In this document: positions 1 through 8,802 of the stretch, in pieces | Numbering within the stretch: position 1 is the stretch's first letter | Layout of the letters: each line of letters opens with the position of its first letter | From: Haplosporangium gracile | Lineage: Eukaryota; Mortierellomycota; Mortierellomycetes; Mortierellales; Mortierellaceae | Assembly (NCBI GenBank): GCA_015499985.1 | Contig: JAAAUF010001134.1 | Location: forward strand, 1-11,093 | Direction: 5' to 3' | Length of the DNA: 11,093 bases | Notes under the pieces: generated by a model | The model's input: only the letters and a program-made list of their open reading frames with translations | Databases searched by the model: none | What the model was told of the DNA's origin: nothing | Translations under genes and position numbers: made by a program

Positions 1-48
<48 letters not shown>

Positions 49-97
49 CGTTGTTGTCGTTGTTGTTGTTGTTGTTGTTGCTGTTGCTGTTGTTGTT
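1..97 (-). repeat. TTG/CTG trinucleotide tract encoding polyglutamine
   Basis: This is an almost uninterrupted run of TGT/TTG units on the plus strand with a few CTG and CGT variants. It reads as CAA, CAG and CGA/CGT-type codons on the minus strand, giving Gln with occasional Arg in the frame of the LRR-like gene. It touches the left edge, so its full length is unknown. Confidence 0.9.
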
Positions 98-2231
98 CCT
101 GCTGAAGGATGAGATCGACGAGCTTGGGATCCGATTCCGACTGTTGCTCTATCTCGCTACTGTTTTCATTGTCGTTCTCATCAACATCCATGTCCGAGGT
201 CGACTTGCTCGGTAACCGATGGAACGTAATCTCGACACTCTCCCACGAAGACTCGCTCAGCTTCAAAAACAGCACCTGGCGAAATTGTTGAGTAGCGTCT
301 GCAACCATTGGCAGGACAGAGTCGATGTTGTCGCATTCGATCTGCAGCTCCGTCAGATTAGGCGAGTGTAGCAACAAGGACGTCACCTCTCGAGCGTATG
401 CCGTCTGACTGCATCTACTGAAGGCCAGGACGTGGAGCGAGTTGGTGAAGGGGAGGCGAAGCTGAATGTCTGTTCCGAGCTGGTAGTTGGCGTCTAACAG
501 TTGTTGTTGATAGTCGTTAAAAGATTAATCCTGAACATTGTAGACATTAAAATTGTTGTCGCAAAGTGGCGGAAACTGGCCAGCAAAGTTTTCAAGAGTG
601 AGCGACACCAAGAAGGGGCTGTAGAGGATTCCCAAAAGAGGCGCAAAGCTCAGTCCATGGCGGTGGTGCTGCAGATGATGGCACTCGTGATGTCGGGATG
701 AGGATGTTGATGAAGAAGGGTTCTGCTGACTCTGCCGACGGACCGCATTGGTTCCTGTAGCCGCTGCCGAGGCAACTCCAGATCTGCACCGATCAGCTGT
801 AGGTGTTGTGGTTGTCGTCGTTGTAATCGTCGGTCCAGTGCCAGCATCAGGTCCTCCTTCTGAGCAGCAGCAGCAGTCCAGAGTAACATCGCTCAAGTTG
901 GCATCCCACACCGCAGTCGCAAACTCAGCTAGGTCTTGGTTACTGAGATCCTCCCACTCGAGATGAATCCGGAGCTTGACGATACACTTGGCTGACCGAA
1001 GGGCATCATAGAACCGCTGAGCATGCTCTCTTTGCCGAAATGAGACCTCGATAGCGCGGTCTGTCTCGACACAGCAGTCAACGTTTCCCGCCGTCGCCGC
1101 GTCGGTGGGGTTGGGATGGCAGAGACTTCGGAACGAATCCCAGGTGTAAGCTGGACAATTGATGTGGGCAGGACAGAGCCATTGAACAAGTCCAGTTAGG
1201 ACAGTTGTAGTTATGCCGTTAGGTGTTATATCGTCATCCATGTCCATGGTTGTTGCTTCGTTGCTATTGCTATTGATGGTAATATAGTGATATCCATTCT
1301 TCTGCCTCAAGGGTCCGAGGATCCTGCCATCAGTCGACATGGTGGCCATGACACGCTCCTTGTCCGAGTCAGCAATATCCGAAAGCTGCATCTGTGTCAA
1401 CGAATCGGCATCATAATCGTCGCCAGCATTCTCAAGACTGATTTCCTGCAGGTCCTGCTCCGAAAAGTGGTACCGAAGGAGGTAGAGGATCGCAATCTCG
1501 ACTCTGTCGATGATCGAGCCCGCAGGCAGGAGAGGAGGCGAAGGCGTAGAGGATGCAAGGTGCAGGGATGCGATTGCTGCTGCTGCTGCTGCTGCTGCTG
1601 TACCATTCGTATCTCCTCCTCCTTCCTCCCAGAGATGAGAATGGCGCAGGTTATAATGGGAGAACTGGTCCTCGTACCGCTGTCGAATATGAGGAGGCGA
1701 GCAGGAGACGTGAGCGGCGTGGAGGAGGGAGAGGAGGGAGATTTTGTACTCTTCGCAAAATGACCAAGTGTCCTGGATGGCGTAGCCATCCGAGTCATCC
1801 TCACAGATATGTAACCGAGGCGAAGACGGCAGTGTCCTATCCTGTCCCTCTCCTACTTCTACTTGATCGTCTTCGCCGTAGTGACAGACAAAGTACAGCC
1901 GGAAATCAAGACGGTCGCGGTTGATGCGACTGTTGTTGTTGTAAAAGTGGTTATGGTTGTCGATATGTCGCGAAGGAGTAGTGGCTATAGTGGGGAGGAT
2001 GACGAAGAGGGAAGGGAGGGTTGTGCCGAGTGCACCTGGACCCGAGAGGCTGGTCGAGGGTTTCCGTTGGAGTGATATACGTTTCTGAGTGACCAGTTGC
2101 ATCTCCTGTAGGAGGCCCGGTTGCCGAAGGAGGACCTCCTTCCTGGCGAATTCTTCTTCCTCGGCGGTTAGGGATGGGTACTGTTGGTATTGGTGGTGAT
2201 AATCATTAGGAAGATCATTGGACGTGAGCAT
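1..2231 (-). CDS. LRR-like protein of unknown function, Mortierella-type family; 3' end outside the window; one in-frame TAA
   Basis: The frame starts with ATG at 2231 and runs 568 codons to a TAA at 525-527. The same frame then stays open from 524 to the left edge and still looks like protein, with leucine-repeat segments such as LLLHSPNLTELQIEC near 380-340, then an acidic stretch and polyGln. Visible parts: a region with PSLFVILP (residues 73-80) and FRLYFVCHYGED (110-121); an Ala8 run (212-219); a WLCPAHINCP segment (351-360); a conserved helix-strand block near 394-450 (EVSFRQREHAQRFYDAL, then IHLEWEDL and ANLSDVTLDC); a Thr-rich and Ser/His-rich linker (468-525); and LRR-like strands from about 530 on. 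This order of blocks recalls a large Mortierella family of LRR-like proteins whose role is unknown to me. The TAA could lie in a short intron, for example 545-480 (GTCTAC...CCAG, 66 nt, frame-neutral), but that donor is weak. Otherwise the gene is truncated or a pseudogene. The frame is well supported; the family name less so. Confidence 0.65.
1575..1600 (-). repeat. TGC microsatellite encoding Ala8
   Basis: A perfect 26-nt (TGC)n run on the plus strand reads as GCA codons on the minus strand. It gives eight alanines, residues 212-219 of the LRR-like protein. It sits in a linker between conserved blocks, a typical place for repeat growth. Confidence 0.85.
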
Positions 2232-2620
2232 TTGAGCCTTTGTGTTGTGGAAAGAGCGATTGGGGTGAAGAGAAAGAGAGAGAAGGAGAGGGAAGATGTC
2301 TGTGTGAGATGAGAGAGGGAGCGTGAGTTGAAGACGTAAGAGGTAATGACAGTGAGAAGAGAGAAGTTGATAGGAGAAGAGAGGAGTTGAGAGAGAGAGA
2401 GAAGAAGAGTGAAGTGAAGAGAAGAGAAGAGAGGAAGGAAGGAAAGTTAAAAAAAATGTAAAGATGGGCAGGTGAAAAAGAGGAAGACGAAGAAAGAAAT
2501 AAAAAGGTTTCAGCGTTCAAAATTCAAAAGGGAGGGAAAACAATGTCCGTCCATCCAGCCATGTACACAAGCAACAGCCCCCTTTTATTGAATGGGATCG
2601 GTGTTTATTTAACTCTTTGA
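2232..2620 (-). promoter_or_regulatory. Probable promoter and pyrimidine-rich 5' leader of the LRR-like gene
   Basis: Upstream of the ATG at 2231, the minus strand is dominated by CT-rich sequence. From 2351 to 2468 the plus strand has no C at all (118 nt), so the coding strand has no G there. Farther upstream are TATA-like AT-rich stretches on the minus strand, TTAAATAAAC at about 2612-2603 and CAATAAAAGG at about 2592-2583. CT-rich leaders close to the transcription start are common in filamentous fungi. The exact start site cannot be read from sequence. Confidence 0.4.
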
Positions 2621-2662
2621 ATTGGACCGATGCTAGTGTCGATTGAAGGTGTCATCGATATG

Positions 2663-2703
2663 ACAACAACAACAACAACAACAACAACAGCATCAACAAC
2701 AAC
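2663..2703. repeat. CAA/ACA microsatellite
   Basis: A perfect (ACA)n run of 27 nt (2663-2689) is followed after AGCATC by another short CAA run to about 2703. It is non-coding and lies about 430-470 bp upstream of the LRR-like start codon. Confidence 0.85.
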
Positions 2704-3085
2704 ACACGATGGAGAACAGGTTATTTGATGCGAATGAGTAATGTTGTTCATACTTATACACACGGGCAGACAGGGAAAGAAGGGTCAAGGGAGCAAGGAA
2801 TAAGAAGGAAGCGAAGAGTAAAAACAAAGCTGAGAAGGATGTAACCGGGAGTCTGACAATAAATGGTTTTCTATTGGAAAAGGGAGAACAGAAACAGAGA
2901 GGCAGAAGAAAAACAAGGGGAATCGGAAGGGGGATGAGTCGTCTGTTTGTGTGTGCAAGTTGTTCAATTAGGCCGATAGGATGAGTAGGATACAAGTTTA
3001 TCGAGAACAAGAAGAAAAAAAAAAAAGAGTTGAACAGGAACAAACATGGTCTGCATTAGACAGCTCATGAATAAGGGAGCCAAGT

Positions 3086-3110
3086 AAAACAAAACAAAAC
3101 AAAACAAAAC
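3086..3110. repeat. (AAAAC)5 pentanucleotide repeat
   Basis: Five perfect tandem AAAAC units lie in the gene-free region. Nothing nearby suggests a function; it would serve as a simple-sequence marker. Confidence 0.95.
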
Positions 3111-4223
3111 TACAGCCATCAGTTTACAACAACAATAACGATACCCTTGCATGCCAATCAGGCACTTTGAATAGAGAAGAGAACGTGAGCAGCAAAGACG
3201 AAGAACAAGAAGGGGGGAACAGACCCAGAGTGCTCTCATGTCTTTCCATTCACATTTCATAAATACACTTCTTAGTGTAATGGCTTCTAGTTTCTACTTT
3301 CTGCTCACTCACACACGCTCATAACTCACTCCTTCACGCATTCATCCATACGCGCCATCCTTTTGTCTCTCTTTTATATTGTTACCCGATCGCACTAATG
3401 AAAAAAAATAATCACACGCGTCTGAACGGAAAAGAATACTCCAAGCAGGAGTAAATAGATGCACGCACCACACTTGAACTTATTTGCCACTGTTATTTTT
3501 CTTGCGCCCATTGTGCAGGACATGGCTTCACTTGGCAATTGACCCTTCTGTCTCTGTTTCCCTTGTTACCCATCATTATGCAAAACACAAAACACAAAGA
3601 GGCTACAGGGACCATGCAAGGGCGGCATACAAGATTCAGGAACATCTCGTTATAAAACAGAAAGGAAAAGAAGTGTATTGTTGTGGAACACAAACGGTTA
3701 CCAAAAATAAACCTCCCATGCCAAAAACAATAACAACACACAAAACGCAAAACACAAGCGTAAGACAACAAAGACAGCGAGGCATGATGGATTGGTGTGA
3801 ACCCACGCTTTTTTGCGACAACAAACAACAAAACGAAAACAATGCGACCATGCGCAACTCTTATCCCTCCATACGTGCGTGTTTGTTTGTGCGTGAAATC
3901 TGCACTATGGTGTAAGGCGAAGAAGAAGAGATGAAGGGGTGGAGGAGAGAAGGGAAAACAGTGGCGATCTCGACCTTCCTTTCTCACCTTGTCTTCTTTG
4001 TACTTTGAAGGTTATGCAAATAGCACCCATGCGCCCATGTCCTCATATGTGTGAAAAAATAAGAGTTGACCCATTGCATCCGCCTTTCCTTCTTCCTGTA
4101 CTTATCCTTCAATTTTATTCCCCTCGTTTACTTCCCAGGAAAGCGACAAAATTGAAGGATAGAAAAGTTTACGAGAACAGTAGCAGGATCTAAGGTACAC
4201 ACAGCTCCTCCCCCCTCCTTCTC

Positions 4224-4310
4224 TCCCTCACTCCCTTTTCTTTCGCGCTCTCTGTTTTTTTTTTTTTTTTTTTGGCGGGTGAGTGGGTGAGTGAGGGATG
4301 GGTTGAGGGG
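4224..4310 (+). other. T19 tract with adjacent G-quadruplex motif and imperfect inverted repeat
   Basis: A run of 19 T (4255-4273) is followed by five G-runs at 4277-4279, 4285-4287, 4295-4297, 4300-4302 and 4307-4310. The loops are 5, 7, 2 and 4 nt, which meets the usual G3+N1-7 rule with one run to spare. The segment TCCCTCACTCCC at 4224-4235 pairs with GTGAGTGAGGGA at 4287-4298 in 11 of 12 positions. A 51-nt loop containing the T tract would lie between them, so a hairpin and a quadruplex would compete for the same bases. The element lies about 630-710 bp beyond the phospholipase stop codon. Its role is unknown. Confidence 0.6.
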
Positions 4311-4881
4311 TTAGAAGAGTAGAAAGAAGTGCAGTAAACGCCAATTGCTCTCTTGCTCTTTGTTTTCATCTCTCCCTTTGTTGTCGTTGCTCTTTCTGTC
4401 TCCCAAATGGAGATCCTCAATTCCGAGGAGAAATCGAAAACAGTGGAATAGGCGACAAACACACACGCACACAGAGACATAAAGGAGGTTGAGGATGTTG
4501 ACAAGGGATAGAGAACAGAGGTACAAGCTCAGGAAAATCATGCAGGTGGAGGGAGAAGGAAAACGAATGACAGAGAGAGGTAGAGGGAGAGGGTACATGC
4601 ACAACACACATTTTGGACACACTCGTGGGCAAAGTGTGGATATGCGTTCAATTCGGGAATACCGAATACGAGCAACAACGACAGTTGCCCGTGTGAATTG
4701 TAAAGGGAAAGAAGACACTTCAACGAGAGTAATGTTTTTATCAGCAAAATGCAACAAGTGAGGATGGTCATAGCAAACAGCCAACACACAAATCTTGCCC
4801 ATTAGGTGAAGGTTTATATTTCTTTATGTTACTTCGTTTGTTTGTTTGCTATTCACTGTAGTAGTTGTTATCGATGGTTTG

Positions 4882-4887
4882 TTTATT
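4882..4887 (-). terminator. AATAAA poly(A) signal of the DDHD phospholipase gene
   Basis: The minus strand reads AATAAA about 50 nt after the TAA at 4940-4938, inside AT-rich sequence with further A-rich stretches downstream. Position and sequence fit a canonical polyadenylation signal, implying a short 3' UTR. Confidence 0.55.
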
Positions 4888-4937
4888 ACAAATCTCTCTC
4901 CTACACACCCATCTCATCCTTACTTATTCCAAGTCGA

Positions 4938-7900
4938 TTATCGTCCCCGTTTGTCATCAAGTCGAGAAGACCGGTGGTGCAAGCGTGGAGGCCGTGTCAG
5001 GTTCGGTACAACGATGTCCTCCTCCGACACCGATGGTGGCGAGCCTTCTTCCTTCTGTTGTTGCTGTTGCTGTTGGTATTGGTGTTGAGGACGCGCATGA
5101 CTAGGTCCTTGATCAACGCCAAAATTGGACGATGTTCCACTGCTCTGTCTCGTATCCTGCTCTCGCTGCTGATGCTGGGGCTGGATTGTTGAAGAAGTGC
5201 CAGGTGGGTAGACCGACGATGGCACCCGATACCCTGCACCTGCCCCTATCCCACCACCACTGTCACCGCTAGTACTCCCAAAGGTGTTGGTGCTTTTGGA
5301 AAAAGGCGAGTTCTGGAACAGCGTGTTGTTACTGAACCCTACATTCGCTGCACTGCTCATATCCAGATCCGAGTACCGGTACCCATACATCTCTTCTTCA
5401 TCGCCATACCATCCACCGCCGCTATACCCACTTCCACCATCTCGACTGCCGCTCCTGTAAAACCCACTTCGGCGTGGATACGCACTACCACTAGCACTGG
5501 CGTCTTCACCGTCGCTCTGGTCGAGGCCAGAGAACGGGCTGAATGACGAAATTGAGAACGACTTTCGATGTTGCTGTTGCTGCTGTTGATCGGCGCGGTA
5601 GGATGCGGCGTTAGCTTTGGCTTTGGCTTTTGCAACTTCTTTAGCGTTCTTGGGCGCCGAAACGGGTCGTGGCATCTCTGGTTTCAGATTCAAGACCTTG
5701 CCCTCTAGACTGCCTTCTTGTTGAAGAATGGTCTTCAATATGTGATACGCGATATCCCTAGTTGTAAACAACCGACGCTCGATGTTAGACTCTGTGTCGA
5801 CACAGGCAGTGAGCACGTTCGCTTCAATACCAAAGATGAGATAGTTACCGGTTGCCCCAGTAGCGGAAATGGCTACGCATGCCAAGGAGATACTCGTTAG
5901 TGTATTGGTCTACACGCGTCTCCTGAAGGACATGGTCAATCCGATATGGCACCTTGGTCTCTCGACCGCCGACATGCAAAGGTCCACGTCCAGTCCCAAT
6001 ATCATCCACCTTGACAGGTTCGCCCTCTTTTTGTTTCTTCCCCTTTTTGTCGTTGCTGTCCCTGTCCTCATCCTTGCGGTCGGATCCCTCAGTGTCATCC
6101 TCAAGGGTCACCTTCTTCCTTTTCTTTCCATCCAGCTTCGCAGCCTTAGCAGCTTCATGCGCAGCATGAATATCGTCCAATCCTTTCCCCGCTTCCTCTG
6201 CTTCAGCATCCGCAATGGCAATGGCGTTCAGGCCCGGGGAAGGTGCATGGTTAGCGTGCGTGTCCACGGTAGGCGACGAAGGGGCCGAGCGGACCATGTC
6301 TTCCTGTACGACCCTCGATTTCGCACCCTCGCCTTGTTCCTTCTCGGCAGCCGAAGGACCCTTCTCCATACCTAGGTAGTATTCCATGTGCAGTGGAGGT
6401 GGCACTTCGTCGAATCCGGATTCTGATGTTGAAGCCTGCGTAGTTGAGGGCGGCTGCTCATCCGCCTCTGCTGTAGTCGATAAATCCGTGCGGAAGGAAT
6501 CCATCACGGCCTTCTCTTCGACAGCCTCATCCTCGACTCGGTTGCTGATCCTCCGCGGCCCTAGACTCGGTCTCCTTGTAGGACCCGTAACCACATTAGG
6601 CGACCCTGTCGTCGTACTGATCCCGCCATCGATCAAACTCGACAGCCCAGCACCAGGACCAGGATTACTTGTCGATGATGAAGTTTCACGACCCCGTTGA
6701 TCTAGATATGTCGCCGCAGTGGCGGCCGCAATGGCCTCTGTCACCGATATATCAGCATGCGCTCTCTGCGAACGAAGACTTGCTCTCTTCTGGCTCTTTC
6801 CTGGGGGTCCATCCTCGTTAAAACTCTCGCTACCACTGTCGTTTACAACTGATCCTGTCTCTGCTATCTGTGCTGCTCTTCCTCCTGCTCCTGTTGGCGT
6901 ACTCGCCCCACTTCCACGCTCTACTCTACCTCCGCCACCGCCGCCTCCAACCAGCCACCGCCCGGCCTTGAGCGACTGAGTCATCTGCGAAAGCGTCGAA
7001 TGCACCGCCGTCGGGATGGAAGGGATTGGCAGATTCGGCACCTTGTTTTCCAGAAACGACGATATCGACCCCGGAATGATCCCAGGCAATGAAGCCAATG
7101 ACGGCAGCGAGATTGGGAACAGTTGTGAGTTACCCGTAGAGGTGAGTGTCACGGCGGGGATGGCTGCAAAGATAGGGTCGATTAAGGGTTCGACTCTGTA
7201 GGCGAGAGGGTCGAAGGGGTGGAAAAGGTTGTGGTGGATGATGTCTTGTGGTGGATGGAATGTCTCCCAGTCCAAATTCCGCATCACCATCACCGCACCT
7301 ATTACGTGGTCAAGAGAAAAGAGGTGAAGTTGATTAATTATCTGCAGCATTAGTGCTTGAAATGGCTCATGGCGGACGAAGAATTTACCGACGGGAGAGC
7401 CGACGGTGAAGAGAAAGTCGGGTCTGAACTTGAGTTTGGGTACCACACACCGGTACTTTGGTTGATCCTGCTTCCTAATCCGTTTCCTTATTGGTGTCTC
7501 TGCACTCTTTGTTGTCGATTTAGTCGAAGACTCGGTCTCGTTGTCATCTTTACTCTCCCTGCCAGCACTGGTCGTCGAGACCTTTGCTGGTGCTGCCTCT
7601 GTTGTGGTCATAGTATCGTTAGGATCTTGAGGGTCATCGTCGTCCATGCAAGTCAGGATATCAAACATGGCGACTCCACCAAGCGAAAGCGCATAGACCG
7701 CGATCTTGCCATTGAAATCTGGATGCTTTGTGATAAATGTTGCATATGCCTCATTCAATTCTGCCACGATCATCCGCACTATCTCTGCGCCGTAATGGTT
7801 ATTGAAATCTAGTAGTTTAATGTATGGGTGAATGTTAGTTTCCACATGTGAATTTGAGCACGGGTGGCAAAAGGAATTCATACTGCAGGATAGTGACGAT

Positions 7901-8802
7901 GATGAGGTGCTTACAATAGAGGATATCTGCAAAGTAGTCATTCATGACCAACCGCACTAAAACAAAAATTGAATGCAAAGAAGAATTGTTAATATGACAC
8001 ATATATGTATGACGAATACGCGCATCCTTCCTTCCGTTTTCAAACACACATGCACGTTTGTGTCAAATCCATCTATACCTTTGGGAACAGTTCTAAGAGA
8101 GGTAAGGGACATGCGCTGATCGACCATGCTATGAAGCTTGGCGTGCCATTCGATGGGGATGATATGGACGTCTGTCTTGAGGTCATGGAACTGGCTTTGC
8201 AGGACCGTCTTTGTGTTCTCGACCAAGTATCCCACTGTTGGGTGTTCATGCACAGAGTTAGACCACAGACAACAAAATACAAACACACGCACAGACAGAT
8301 AGTGAAAGAGAGTACTCACCGTTGCGTTCATAGTTTCCGAACTCTTCCAGTTGCCGACCCATGCCGTGGACCACAAAGATGACATGATGGGCTACCATCG
8401 GCAAAAAGCAAGTAGGGGCGAACAAAGTTAATAACTGCCATCATCCTGAAAGAGCCTAAAGTGCTCTGTGAGACAGTTGATCCGCCGATTGATCAACATA
8501 CGATACTGATCAGCCTTGGTGCGCGACTTCTTGGTGTTGGAGGAGGAGGACGACGATGGTGGCAAGGGCGATGATGCCGTTGTCGGCGCTGGTTGTGGTG
8601 TCGTGTTCATGCTTGCTGTTGTTGGAGCTTCATTCGAGGTTGCTTTAGCCTTCTCGTTGGAACCGGTGTTGTTGGTGTTGCTGGTGTTGCTGGTGGTATT
8701 GGCAGTCCCGGCTGAGCTTGTTGTGCTCGACTGGGGGACGGCTCCTCCTTCTTCAGCAGAAGAAGAAACGTCAGTCGTGGTTGTCTGCTTGGGTGATGAC
8801 AT
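4938..8802 (-). CDS. DDHD-domain phospholipase (PA-PLA1 family), six exons
   Basis: My model joins 8802-8502, 8391-8320, 8234-8079, 7956-7915, 7808-5849 and 5757-4938, giving about 1,116 residues. Donors are GTATGT, GTGAGT, GTATAG, GTAAGC and GTAACT. All acceptors end in AG, and most introns have a CTAAC or TTAAC branch site. Residues 1-100 are Ser/Thr-rich. The lipase fold starts with HHVIFVVHGMG (102-112), then HIIPIEWH (148-155), NNHYGAEIVRMIVAELN (193-209) and the nucleophile elbow YALSLGG with Ser232. The DDHD domain begins near RPDFLFTVGSPVG (319-331) and NLFHPFDPLAYRVEPL (384-399), is broken by about 410 low-complexity residues, and ends with RIDHVL (813-818), RSHFRYW (835-841) and RD (844-845). 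The last 250 residues are Ser/Gly/Gln-rich. Family members cleave phosphatidic acid and related phospholipids and act in lipid trafficking or mitochondrial lipid balance; location here is not evident. An in-frame TAA just upstream supports the ATG at 8802. The first intron is inferred from phase and motifs; a start at 8398 is a weaker alternative. Confidence 0.88.
5050..5075 (-). repeat. Polyglutamine tract near the phospholipase C-terminus
   Basis: A GTT/GCT-rich stretch on the plus strand encodes a Gln7 run (QYQQQQQQQ) in the last exon of the DDHD gene. A second short Gln run, CAG/CAA on the minus strand, lies at about 5571-5591. Both are in the disordered C-terminal tail. Confidence 0.7.

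Larger units (their letters stand above)
2232..4881. other. Intergenic region, 2.65 kb, no supported gene
   Basis: No open frame here resembles a known protein or has a convincing exon structure. The longest frames (3484-3915 plus, 3493-3987 minus, 4311-4802 minus) are low-complexity translations of A/C-rich or CT-rich DNA. I found no tRNA-like B box, no terminal repeats and no transposase-like segment. Contents besides the listed repeats: A12 at 3015-3026, a small perfect hairpin TACACT-TCTT-AGTGTA at 3264-3279, and CA/CAA-rich stretches near 3570-3600 and 3720-3840. The right end is 3' UTR of the phospholipase gene and the left end is promoter of the LRR-like gene. Confidence 0.6.

Noticed and set aside
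3..215. Plus-strand frame starting with a long leucine run
   Set aside because: It is the reverse reading of the CAA/CAG polyglutamine tract; the minus frame joins it to clear LRR-like coding sequence.
2663..2703. CRISPR-like or centromeric array
   Set aside because: The units are 3 nt with no spacers; this is a simple microsatellite.
2940..3000. tRNA-like segment with GTTCAAT
   Set aside because: No matching acceptor stem, D arm or anticodon arm could be folded around it.
3484..3987. Overlapping plus and minus frames of 143 and 164 codons in the gap
   Set aside because: Both are low-complexity translations of CA-rich DNA with no family resemblance, no conserved motif and no splice structure.
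4190..4802. Frames on both strands around the T19 tract
   Set aside because: They translate CT/GA-rich simple sequence (Lys, Ser, Leu, Cys-Val runs) and overlap the 3' flank of the phospholipase gene.
7262..7380. Extra intron between VGSPVG and NLFHPFD in the DDHD domain
   Set aside because: The frame is open throughout, the protein reads as family-like (GAVMVMRNLDWETF), and no good donor is present.
8320..8398. Phospholipase start at the ATG at 8398
   Set aside because: It would begin right at the first lipase strand (MVAHHVIFVV) with no N-terminal region and places the promoter in coding-like sequence. It remains a weaker alternative.
8428..8802. Separate small gene of 124 residues
   Set aside because: Its last 24 codons lie in what is better read as a 110-nt intron with a GTATGT donor; the rest supplies the missing N-terminus of the phospholipase in the right phase.
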